From NCBI GenBank assembly GCA_038562555.1, contig JBCFBK010000064.1:1-29847 (forward strand): a stretch of 29,847 nt of DNA. The letters run 5' to 3'. This DNA is from JBCFBK01 sp038562555 (GTDB taxonomy: Bacteria > Bacteroidota > Bacteroidia > Bacteroidales > Prolixibacteraceae). The notes beneath the pieces were generated by a model, which worked only from the letters and a program-made list of their open reading frames with translations, did not search any database and had not been told where the DNA came from. Both the position numbers and the translations under genes were made by a program. Below are positions 23,593-29,847 of this stretch, piece after piece (position 1 is the first letter of the stretch; each line of letters begins with the position of its first letter).

Positions 23593-24168
23593 ATGGTAAA
23601 AGCAGCATTTTTATTAATCCCCTTCCTTTTCCTGACAGCAAACCTGACGGGTCAGGCACAGGTGCTTAAATCACACCAGATGACCATCAGCTTCTTTTCT
23701 GAAGCTCCCATTGAGGATATTAAAAGTGAAAGCCGCGATGGCGTTTCAGCGTTGGACGCCGGTTCTGGATCGATTTACTTCAAAGTAGCCATCCGGACGT
23801 TTGAATTTGAGAAAAGCCTGATGCAGGAGCATTTCAATGAGAATTACCTGGAAAGCAGCAAATATCCCTACGCAGAATTCAACGGCAAAATAAAAGAACC
23901 GATCGATCTTGCCCGGAATGGCAGCTTTCCGGTAACTGTAAGCGGCAACCTCAACATCCATAACGTGACGAAGAACTACACCGTTAAAGGACTCATTAGT
24001 GTAAAGGAAGGAAAAGTCACAGCGAACGCTTCATTTCCTGTACAGGTGGCCGACCATGAAGTAAAAATACCCCGTTTACTGATAAAAAACATCGCAGAAA
24101 CGGTACAGGTAAGCGTTTCTGCCAGTTATGGGCCGGCTTCCCCCCAGGTTCATGGCACTTCCTATTAA
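23593..24168 (+). CDS. YceI-family periplasmic protein
   Basis: A 191-residue secreted protein with a signal peptide (about 1-22, ending TGQAQ). The YceI lipocalin-like fold is shown by HQMTISFFSEAPIEDIKSES near the mature N-terminus, HFNENYLESSKYPYAEFNGKI in the middle, and FPVTVSGNLNIHNVTKNYTVKG. YceI proteins bind isoprenoid lipids such as polyprenyl-quinone precursors in a beta-barrel cavity. Lying between a cytochrome gene (5 bases upstream) and a beta-barrel gene (18 bases downstream), it may handle a quinone or similar lipid for that redox unit, which is inference. Confidence 0.86.
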   Translation: MVKAAFLLIPFLFLTANLTGQAQVLKSHQMTISFFSEAPIEDIKSESRDGVSALDAGSGSIYFKVAIRTFEFEKSLMQEHFNENYLESSKYPYAEFNGKIKEPIDLARNGSFPVTVSGNLNIHNVTKNYTVKGLISVKEGKVTANASFPVQVADHEVKIPRLLIKNIAETVQVSVSASYGPASPQVHGTSY

Positions 24169-24186
24169 CCAGAAAAATTAAAGCAC

Positions 24187-25149
24187 ATGCGATATATCCT
24201 GATTATATTCTTCAGTTTCATCTGTCTTCCTGGTCTGATGGCGCAGGAGGACCTGAGCCAATTATTCGGTGAACCGGACAGCGTAAAAAAAGGTCTTCCT
24301 GTAATGGCCACGTTTAAATCACCCCGCCTCATTAATGGGCAGTCAACTGAAACTATTCATAAACATGACCTGCTGTTTGTGGTGACACACCGCTTCGGCG
24401 ATCTGGCAGGCTCTGAAGGAGGAACCAAAACCTTTTTCGGGCTGGATAACTCGACCGATATTCAAATTGCTCTTGATTACGGGCTCTCGGATAACTGGAA
24501 TGTGGGGATTGGAAGGGCCAAAGGAGCGCCTAACGGCGTCAGTACCCACCAAAGTCAGTTATATTACCTGAATACGAAATATCGCCTGATCCGCCAGACC
24601 GAAGATAACCGCACCCCGGTGTCTCTCACTCTATTCGGCAACAGTGTCGTTTCAGGCATGAAAAAGGTCGATATCGAGACATCCGATGCTGCCTTCGGAA
24701 AGTTCAGTGACCGGCTGAGTTATGTGGCTCAGGCGATAATTGCAAGGAAGTTCAGCGAAAACCTGTCTCTGGCTATGCTGCCAACTTATGTCCGGCGGAA
24801 TTACGTCTCGTACATGGACATGAATAACCTGTTTTCACTTGGTTTTGGCGGGCGAATGAAAGTGAGCCGCCGAATGGCCGTTGTGGCTGACTATTTTCTG
24901 AGTTTCCGAAAAGACGACAGCAAAGATTATTTCAGTGAGCAAAAGGATTTGCGCTTTTACAACCCTTTGGGCCTGGGCCTGGAAATTGAAACGGGAGGCC
25001 ATGTATTCAATCTCAGTTTTACCAATGCAACTGCCATTCTTGAAAATCAATTTGTTCCGTCTACCACAAGTAGTTGGGCCGACGGAGAGTTCCGCTGGGG
25101 ATTCAGTATCACGCGACGGTTTACAACTGGTAAAAAGACCAGTCCGTGA
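24187..25149 (+). CDS. DUF5777-family predicted outer-membrane beta-barrel
   Basis: A 320-residue protein with a signal peptide (about 1-19, ending LMAQ). After about 40 residues comes SPRLINGQSTETIHKHDLLFVVTHRFGDLAG and FGLDNSTDIQIALDYGLSDNWNVGIGRAKG, the hallmark of DUF5777 proteins. Alternating hydrophobic strands then run to the end, where RWGFSITRRFTTG forms the last strand. It is most likely an integral outer-membrane barrel. No function is established. It is the last gene of the CHRD-cytochrome-YceI cluster, so it could be the outer-membrane component of the same system. I see no clear terminator after it. Confidence 0.82.
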   Translation: MRYILIIFFSFICLPGLMAQEDLSQLFGEPDSVKKGLPVMATFKSPRLINGQSTETIHKHDLLFVVTHRFGDLAGSEGGTKTFFGLDNSTDIQIALDYGLSDNWNVGIGRAKGAPNGVSTHQSQLYYLNTKYRLIRQTEDNRTPVSLTLFGNSVVSGMKKVDIETSDAAFGKFSDRLSYVAQAIIARKFSENLSLAMLPTYVRRNYVSYMDMNNLFSLGFGGRMKVSRRMAVVADYFLSFRKDDSKDYFSEQKDLRFYNPLGLGLEIETGGHVFNLSFTNATAILENQFVPSTTSSWADGEFRWGFSITRRFTTGKKTSP

Positions 25150-25311
25150 TTCGTCTGTGCGTGCTTACATAAACTGCCTGACCTTTCTGAACTATTTTTC
25201 AACTGAATCGTTTGAATGACAACCAACAGTCAGATTTAACCTTAATGTCATTCCTGCCTGTTAACCTGGAAGAACCCGTTTAGTCGACAACAATATAGAG
25301 TAGTTCCACAG

Positions 25312-25866
25312 ATGGCAGAGCAAGAATTACAGCAACTTATCGATGGTTGTGTGAGGCAGGAAAGGCAGAGCCAGGAAATGTTATATCAGCGGCTGTATGG
25401 CTTTGCCATGAAAATCTGTTTGCGGTGCGCCGACAACAGGCAACAGGCTGTCGAGATCGTAAACGACGGGTTCTTTAAAGCTTTCACAAACATCGGGAAA
25501 TACGACAGCCGCTGGCCATTTAAAGCCTGGCTAAAAAAGATCCTGTACCATGCTTCCATCGATTATTACCGGTCTAATCTGAAATGGGCGAACATGGAAG
25601 AACTGGAACAGTCGGATCACCTCGTGCATGAGGGTGGTGCAGAGCATAAACTTGACTACGACGAGCTTCTTTCCATGGTTCAGCGCCTGCCTCCGGCTTA
25701 CCGTATTGTTTTCAACCTCTATGCCATTGACGGGTATTCGCATGAAGAGATCGCCCAAATGACCGGTATCAGTGCGGGAACATCACGCTCAAACCTGCAT
25801 AAGGCCCGTCAGAAACTGCAACAGATGTTAACGGGACCACGTGTAATTAAGCTGGCAACTGATTGA
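25312..25866 (+). CDS. ECF sigma factor paired with a trans-envelope barrel protein
   Basis: A 184-residue extracytoplasmic-function sigma factor. Region 2 at about 20-90 includes YGFAMKICLRCADNRQQAVEIVNDGFFKAF and FKAWLKKILYHASIDYYR. Region 4 at about 125-175 has YRIVFNLYAIDGYSHEEIAQMTGISAGTSRSNLHKARQKL. It is unlike the FecI-type factor of the polysaccharide locus: no FecR gene follows. Instead a 24-codon ORF overlaps its stop codon, and then a membrane-anchored barrel protein is encoded, the likely anti-sigma partner by position. It is 162 bases downstream of the DUF5777 gene and may be transcribed separately. Confidence 0.92.
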   Translation: MAEQELQQLIDGCVRQERQSQEMLYQRLYGFAMKICLRCADNRQQAVEIVNDGFFKAFTNIGKYDSRWPFKAWLKKILYHASIDYYRSNLKWANMEELEQSDHLVHEGGAEHKLDYDELLSMVQRLPPAYRIVFNLYAIDGYSHEEIAQMTGISAGTSRSNLHKARQKLQQMLTGPRVIKLATD

Positions 25867-25940
25867 TGAAAAGGATGAAGAAAAATATTAACAGAAAGGA
25901 TCGGGAAAAATTAGTTCTGACTAATTTCGGCCAATCATGA
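25866..25940 (+). CDS. possible 24-residue coupling peptide
   Basis: An ATG at 25866 shares its A with the sigma stop (TGATG). The frame runs 24 codons to a TGA at 25938-25940 that overlaps the next gene's start (ATGA). The product would be basic at its N-terminus (six Lys/Arg in the first eleven residues) with no known motif. Both junctions are the usual form of translational coupling, and the downstream gene has no recognisable ribosome site of its own. The AT-rich composition means a chance open frame is still possible. Confidence 0.3.
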   Translation: MKRMKKNINRKDREKLVLTNFGQS

Positions 25941-27103
25941 ACGAGACGAGCGACATCGACAAATTATTCAGGGAGGGACTGAAGCCGGAAAATGATCCGG
26001 ATATTTATACACCCTCCGGATGGCCCGGGATGGCGCGTCGGCTGGACCGGCATGCAAAATGGCAACGGATGGTTTTCAGGCTGAAGACCCATGGCTGGGT
26101 GGCGGCTTTGCTCCTGCTGTTTTTCGCGATTTGGGCGATATTGCCGGAAAAAAAGGAACTTCCCGTTCTTCAAACGGAGATCCGGCAAAAGGAACAGGAC
26201 GCTCAGGAACCGCAAAAAGAATCGCCTGCTGCGGAAGTCATCATCTCCGATACCCCGCCGGTGCCGGATGCTGCGCCGCCTCCTGCCGCAACTGTTCACA
26301 CAGAGCGTTCTGAAAAGCATCTTCCTGAAACGAAAGCGGCCGGCCCGAAGCGCGTTGGAATGGCAGTGCTGAAAAGAAAGGGTGTTTTACCCGGCTCATT
26401 CCCTGTTCCGGAACATCACCTGCAACTTGCACCGGTTGAAAAACCGGCGCCGGTAAGTGTTGCGCCGGTGCCAATTGGATACGCTGCGGAAACTCCTGTT
26501 AAGGCCTCTTCACGAAAGTGGCCTTTGGCTGTGAGTATCCTCGCAGCTCCTTCGTATAATGGCGTAAACAGCCTTGGCAATGCCAAATCAGGCAGTGACT
26601 TCGGCCTCTTGTTTACGGTCGGCCTGACCCGCAAATGGAGCTTCAGCACAGGCGCTGTATACGCAAAGAAACTCTACGCCATGGGATATACCAGCGATTA
26701 CACCCCTCCGGCCGGCAATGCCTATGCATATGACAATCCCGAATCGGTCGATGCCGACTGCCGGGTACTGGACATTCCGCTTAATTTAAACTATACGCTG
26801 ATTAACAACGGAAAAACGGCAGTCAGTATGGGATCGGGAGTATCGTCTTATTTCATGTTAAAAGAGAATTACCGTTTCAGCTATGACGGCCAATACGACG
26901 ATTCAAAAGATCTTGAACTGACCAATGAGAACCAGCACTGGTTGAGTGTCCTGAACTTTCAGGCCACATACCAGCGAAAACTGAATTCCCGGGTCAGCAT
27001 CAGCCTTCAGCCTTATCTGAAAATACCTTTCCGGGATATTGGTTATGCCAAAATCAGGCTTCAGTCAGTTGGAATGGCATTGGGCGCCAGTTGGAACCTG
27101 TAA
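25937..27103 (+). CDS. single-pass inner-membrane protein with Pro-rich linker and outer-membrane barrel (putative anti-sigma)
   Basis: A 388-residue protein of unusual build. Residues 1-50 are cytoplasmic and charged (DIDKLFREGL, GWPGMARRLDRHAKW). A hydrophobic helix at about 53-69 (WVAALLLLFFAIWAILP) has basic residues before it, so the rest lies in the periplasm. Residues about 72-190 are rich in Pro, Ala, Glu and Lys without clear fold. Residues about 195-388 show alternating strands and turn motifs of an eight-stranded outer-membrane barrel (PLAVSILAAPSYN, FGLLFTVGLTRKWSFSTGAVYAKKL, final GMALGASWNL). There is no cleavable signal. Encoded after an ECF sigma gene, it may sequester that factor and read a signal at the outer membrane in one chain. 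That function is inference. Confidence 0.75.
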   Translation: MNETSDIDKLFREGLKPENDPDIYTPSGWPGMARRLDRHAKWQRMVFRLKTHGWVAALLLLFFAIWAILPEKKELPVLQTEIRQKEQDAQEPQKESPAAEVIISDTPPVPDAAPPPAATVHTERSEKHLPETKAAGPKRVGMAVLKRKGVLPGSFPVPEHHLQLAPVEKPAPVSVAPVPIGYAAETPVKASSRKWPLAVSILAAPSYNGVNSLGNAKSGSDFGLLFTVGLTRKWSFSTGAVYAKKLYAMGYTSDYTPPAGNAYAYDNPESVDADCRVLDIPLNLNYTLINNGKTAVSMGSGVSSYFMLKENYRFSYDGQYDDSKDLELTNENQHWLSVLNFQATYQRKLNSRVSISLQPYLKIPFRDIGYAKIRLQSVGMALGASWNL

Positions 27104-27112
27104 AGCGTACGG

Positions 27113-28054
27113 TTAGAACAATTTCAAAAAACTGCCGGGAACAGAGGTCTCAAATCTGAGCTTTTCGTTTGTGCGCGGATGTGTAAAGGCAAGCACCCAG
27201 GCATGCAGACCAAGCCTTCCGATCGGGTTTGACTTTGATCCGTATTTTTTGTCACCGATCACCGGGTGTTTCAAATCCTGAAGATGAACCCGGATCTGAT
27301 TCTTACGGCCGGTTTCAAGATTGAGTTTCAGTAACGAATAAAGTTCATTGCTCCTGATGGTCTTATAATGGGTGATCGCTTTATCTCCTTTCTCCGGATC
27401 CTGGCTCGAATAGACAATGAATACCGAACTCTCAAACAAATAGGAGGACACAGTGCCCTCGGGAGGATCCAGTTGTCCGTCTATCACAGCAAGGTAAGTC
27501 CGCTCCGATACGGTCTGCTTCCACGATTCCTGGAGCAGTTCCTGCATCTCCCTGCTCCTGGCAAACATCATCAATCCCGACGTTTCACGGTCGAGCCGGT
27601 GAACGATAAAGATCTTGTTATCCTTATTGTCTTCTTTGACATATCCACTCAACAAACTGTATACGGTTTGACGCTTCTCCTTGTCGGTCGCCATCGAAAG
27701 CAACCCGGCACGCTTGTTCACGACAATCAGGTCCTGATCTTCATACACGACCACAACCCCGGGCATTTGCCGGCCACGCGGAGCCCGGCTGGTGCTCAGT
27801 TCCACTTTCTGTCCCGTCCTCAGCAAATAGTTGAACTGAGTTATGGCTTTCCCATCGACCAGCACTTCGCGTTTCTTCAGTAGTGTCTTAATATTATTCC
27901 GGTTCTTATGAGGCAGTTGCGCAATGAGAAATTTCATCAACTCCTCCGTTTCCTTCACGATGAATCGTGCGGTTTCGGGCTTTTTGGTTCCTTTCGGTCC
28001 CTTATTTGGAATTTTATCTTTCATGCGCTTATTTTTTGCTTTTAATGGTCGCAT
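27113..28054 (-). CDS. RluA-family pseudouridine synthase
   Basis: A 313-residue RNA-modifying enzyme that isomerises uridine to pseudouridine. An S4-like RNA-binding segment (about 31-90: MKFLIAQLPHKNRNNIKTLLKKREVLVDGK) precedes the catalytic domain with VVYEDQDLIVVNKRAGLLS, the active-site motif IVHRLDRETSGL (catalytic D155) and LLKLNLETGRKNQIRVHL...HPVIGDKKYG. The target base (rRNA or tRNA) cannot be read. Met11 (MKDKIPNKG) is an alternative start; the first ten residues are basic either way. The N-terminal Lys/Pro-rich tail may contact RNA. Its stop is 9 bases from the convergent barrel gene. Confidence 0.92.
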   Translation of the reverse strand: MRPLKAKNKRMKDKIPNKGPKGTKKPETARFIVKETEELMKFLIAQLPHKNRNNIKTLLKKREVLVDGKAITQFNYLLRTGQKVELSTSRAPRGRQMPGVVVVYEDQDLIVVNKRAGLLSMATDKEKRQTVYSLLSGYVKEDNKDNKIFIVHRLDRETSGLMMFARSREMQELLQESWKQTVSERTYLAVIDGQLDPPEGTVSSYLFESSVFIVYSSQDPEKGDKAITHYKTIRSNELYSLLKLNLETGRKNQIRVHLQDLKHPVIGDKKYGSKSNPIGRLGLHAWVLAFTHPRTNEKLRFETSVPGSFLKLF

Positions 28055-28150
28055 GGAATTCGCATGATTGCCAAATAAACCATTTCATCCTGGCGTTTCA
28101 ACGAATCATGCTCATTTCATTTTTTCATCTTGAAAACGACAACACGGGTT

Positions 28151-28180
28151 CTTCGTGTCTTGGCATCTTTGTGTTTAAAC
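28151..28180. repeat. CACAAAGA-type short intergenic repeat
   Basis: Read on the minus strand this stretch has three imperfect units of 9-11 bases, ACACAAAGA, TGCCAAGA and CACGAAGA, starting within the galE stop region. From memory, similar runs of CACAAAG and CACGAAG units occur between genes in many environmental Bacteroidota, but I cannot confirm that here. A short hairpin (ACACG with CGTGT, 28142-28158) overlaps its end. It lies in the 120-base galE-to-rluA gap. Confidence 0.4.
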
Positions 28181-29203
28181 AATCCCCCGAAGCCGTTTTT
28201 CCCAGTTCCAGGCCGAAAGCATGGTTTCCTCCAGGTTCTTTTCCGCTTTCCATCCCAGCTCCTCGTTAGCCAGGGTTGTGTCGGCATAAATCTTAACAAT
28301 GTCACCCGCCCGCCGTTCAACGACCCTGTAGTTCAACTTCACACCACTGACTTTTTCAAAGGTCCTTATAATCTCAAGCACAGAACAGCCGGTGCCGGTA
28401 CCCAGATTGAAAACCTCGTAGCCCGATTTATTCCTGCCTTCCAGCAAACGACCGATGGCTGTTACGTGTGCTTTAGCCAGGTCGACAACATTGATATAAT
28501 CGCGGATTGCCGATCCGTCGGGGGTATCGTAATCATCGCCGAAAACTTTCAGCTCTGCGCGCAGGCCTGCGCCGGTTTGTGTAATAAAAGGGACCAGGTT
28601 CTGAGGCACTCCCAGGGGCAGTTCGCCGATCAGGGCTGAAGGGTGTGCACCGATCGGATTAAAATACCGGAGAGCGATGCCTTTAATTTCGGGATATGCC
28701 CGGATGGTGTCATGTAAAATATCTTCATTCACCCGTTTGGTGTTTCCGTAAGGCGATTCAGCATCCTTGCGCGGAGTTTGTTCGGTTACCGGCAGTTTAT
28801 CGGGCTGACCGTAGACCGTACAGGAAGAAGAAAAAACAAGATTGGCAATTTTATACTTCAACTGGCATTCCAAAAGGTTTATCATCGATACCAGGTTATT
28901 CCGGTAGTAATGCAAAGGAACCTGCACCGATTCCCCCACAGCTTTTGATGCGGCAAAATGGATAATCGCCGAAATACCCTGGTGCCTGTTGAAAAAGTCG
29001 TCGGTAAGGGCAGCATTCGCCAGGTCGAATTGTTCAAACTGCGGCTTTTTGCCCGTGATTTTTTCAATATTCTCAAGGACATTAATACTGGAATTGGAAA
29101 GATCGTCGACAATGATTACATCATAGCCTGCCTCCTGTAATTCGACAGTTGTATGGGAACCGATATAGCCGGTTCCCCCGGTCACAAGAATCTTTTTAGT
29201 CAT
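28175..29203 (-). CDS. galE: UDP-glucose 4-epimerase
   Basis: A 342-residue extended SDR that interconverts UDP-glucose and UDP-galactose. It has the NAD motif GGTGYIGSH (9-17), VDDLSNSS, IIHFAASKAVGESV, the serine of FSSSCTVYG, and catalytic Y152 and K156 in SPYGNTK. Substrate-region motifs are RYFNPIGAHPSALIGE and GSAIRDYINVVDLAKAH. The length is normal. The enzyme serves the Leloir pathway and supplies galactose units for surface glycans. It is divergent from the last gene of the window, each having a TACTTTTG -7 element, and precedes the rluA-type gene by 120 bases. Confidence 0.96.
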   Translation of the reverse strand: MTKKILVTGGTGYIGSHTTVELQEAGYDVIIVDDLSNSSINVLENIEKITGKKPQFEQFDLANAALTDDFFNRHQGISAIIHFAASKAVGESVQVPLHYYRNNLVSMINLLECQLKYKIANLVFSSSCTVYGQPDKLPVTEQTPRKDAESPYGNTKRVNEDILHDTIRAYPEIKGIALRYFNPIGAHPSALIGELPLGVPQNLVPFITQTGAGLRAELKVFGDDYDTPDGSAIRDYINVVDLAKAHVTAIGRLLEGRNKSGYEVFNLGTGTGCSVLEIIRTFEKVSGVKLNYRVVERRAGDIVKIYADTTLANEELGWKAEKNLEETMLSAWNWEKRLRGIV

Positions 29204-29224
29204 GCGTCACTGATAAATTTTTCC

Positions 29225-29232
29225 CAAAAGTA
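29225..29232 (-). promoter_or_regulatory. -7 promoter element for galE
   Basis: TACTTTTG on the minus strand is an exact TAnnTTTG match 21 bases before the galE ATG. There is no good TTTG -33 box at 19-21 bases. The same octamer occurs on the plus strand at 29341-29348, making a divergent promoter pair. Confidence 0.45.
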
Positions 29233-29316
29233 CGAATTTAACACGCAACCTTATCTTCATTCCCTGTATGTTAAAGGAAAAATAGTTGTAGCCGTCGCAG
29301 ATGTTGAAAACTTTGG

Positions 29317-29348
29317 GTTGCCTGCCAACTATTTTTTTCCTACTTTTG
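29317..29348 (+). promoter_or_regulatory. Bacteroidota-type promoter for the HU-CCDC81-like gene
   Basis: A -33 box GTTG (29317-29320) is followed after exactly 20 bases by a -7 box TACTTTTG (29341-29348), the expected layout TTTG-N19-21-TAnnTTTG of the Bacteroidota primary sigma factor. Transcription would begin near 29355, giving a short leader of about 13 bases before the GTG start. Confidence 0.6.
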
Positions 29349-29367
29349 GATTAAAATCGTTTCAATC

Positions 29368-29847
29368 GTGGAATTACTGGCATTTATCAAAGAACTTTTA
29401 TTATTGAATGATTGCGTGATCATTCCCGGTTTTGGAGGATTTGTAAGTAACTACAAACCTGCAGGATTGCATACCGCACGGTTCACTCCTCCTGCAAAAA
29501 CAGTCAGTTTTAACAAAAAACTGAGCTTTAACGATGGCCTTTTCATTAATTATATAGCTGAAAAAGAAAGTGCTAATTATTTTCTTGCCAGCCGTAAACT
29601 TAATTTACTGGTCGAAGAAATGAACTACCGGTTAACCGACGGAGAGGAAATCCTCATCCCGGAAATTGGCACACTCCACTACGATGATCGTGAAAATCTG
29701 ATATTTACGCCAAAAATAACGTGCAACCTTAATCCTGACGCATACGGATTAAGCTCCTTTAATTACGAGACACTTTATGGGCGGAAACAATCGGCCGGAG
29801 AAGCAGTTCCGCAAACCGGAAAGGAAGCCGCACAGGTTATTTTTCAA
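29368..29847 (+). CDS. HU-CCDC81-like (SPOR-type) protein, 3' end outside window
   Basis: A GTG-started frame open to the right edge, 160 residues visible. It begins with ELLAFIKELLLLNDCVIIPGFGGFVSNY, then FTPPAKTVSFNKKLSFNDGLFINYIA and ILIPEIGTLHYDDRENLIFTPK. This is the pattern of the prokaryotic HU-CCDC81 domains that open many bacteroidetal proteins ending, after a membrane helix, in a SPOR peptidoglycan-binding domain. If so, the missing part should hold both. GTG is chosen because the family opens this way and a good promoter lies just upstream; no in-frame ATG stands between that promoter and the family's first residues. SPOR proteins act at the septal cell wall. Confidence 0.75.
   Translation, partial: MELLAFIKELLLLNDCVIIPGFGGFVSNYKPAGLHTARFTPPAKTVSFNKKLSFNDGLFINYIAEKESANYFLASRKLNLLVEEMNYRLTDGEEILIPEIGTLHYDDRENLIFTPKITCNLNPDAYGLSSFNYETLYGRKQSAGEAVPQTGKEAAQVIFQ

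Overview
The window reads as a chromosomal segment of a Bacteroidota bacterium, most likely order Bacteroidales or Marinilabiliales (rank inferred from gene content, no search run). The signs are a SusC/SusD pair with FecR/ECF sigma control, lipoproteins with acidic residues after the lipobox Cys, DUF4959/5126/5000, DUF4998 and DUF5777 proteins, and promoter motifs of the TAnnTTTG type. Gene density is high. No stretch over 300 bases lacks a gene; the largest gaps are 6311-6572, 22429-22665 and 2325-2535. I found no rRNA, tRNA, CRISPR array, transposase or phage gene.

Left part (1-7710), housekeeping and phosphate: the C-terminal part of a PAP2-like membrane protein, then a phoR-phoB two-component pair divergent from a PiT phosphate transporter with a PhoU-like C-terminal domain. 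Between them lies a candidate Pho box (two TTAACA direct repeats, 11-bp period). Next is a compact minus-strand pterin operon (FolM-like SDR, FolX/FolB-like enzyme, FolK), then a DUF2007-Usp-Usp stress protein closed by a strong bidirectional terminator.

Middle (7735-20528), a complete polysaccharide utilisation locus on the minus strand, in transcription order: ECF sigma factor, FecR anti-sigma, SusC with an STN signalling domain, SusD, two surface lipoproteins sharing a discoidin-like C-terminal domain, a GH105 unsaturated uronyl hydrolase and a BNR-4 propeller protein with a polysaccharide-lyase-like constellation of residues. The probable substrate is a uronic-acid polysaccharide cleaved by a lyase (ulvan-like or rhamnogalacturonan-like). 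Two near-identical 5' leaders precede the DUF5000-family and GH105 genes.

Right part (20664-29847): ribE and rfbB on the minus strand; a plus-strand envelope cluster of CHRD lipoprotein, mono-haem c-type cytochrome lipoprotein, YceI protein and DUF5777 beta-barrel; then an ECF sigma factor followed by a protein joining a short cytoplasmic segment, one inner-membrane helix, a Pro-rich linker and a predicted outer-membrane barrel. A 24-codon ORF overlaps both of these last two genes. The window closes with an RluA-type pseudouridine synthase, galE, and the start of an HU-CCDC81-like (SPOR-type) envelope protein cut by the window edge.

The two most promising places for new biology are the sigma factor/trans-envelope barrel pair at 25312-27103 and the CHRD-cytochrome-YceI-DUF5777 cluster just before it.
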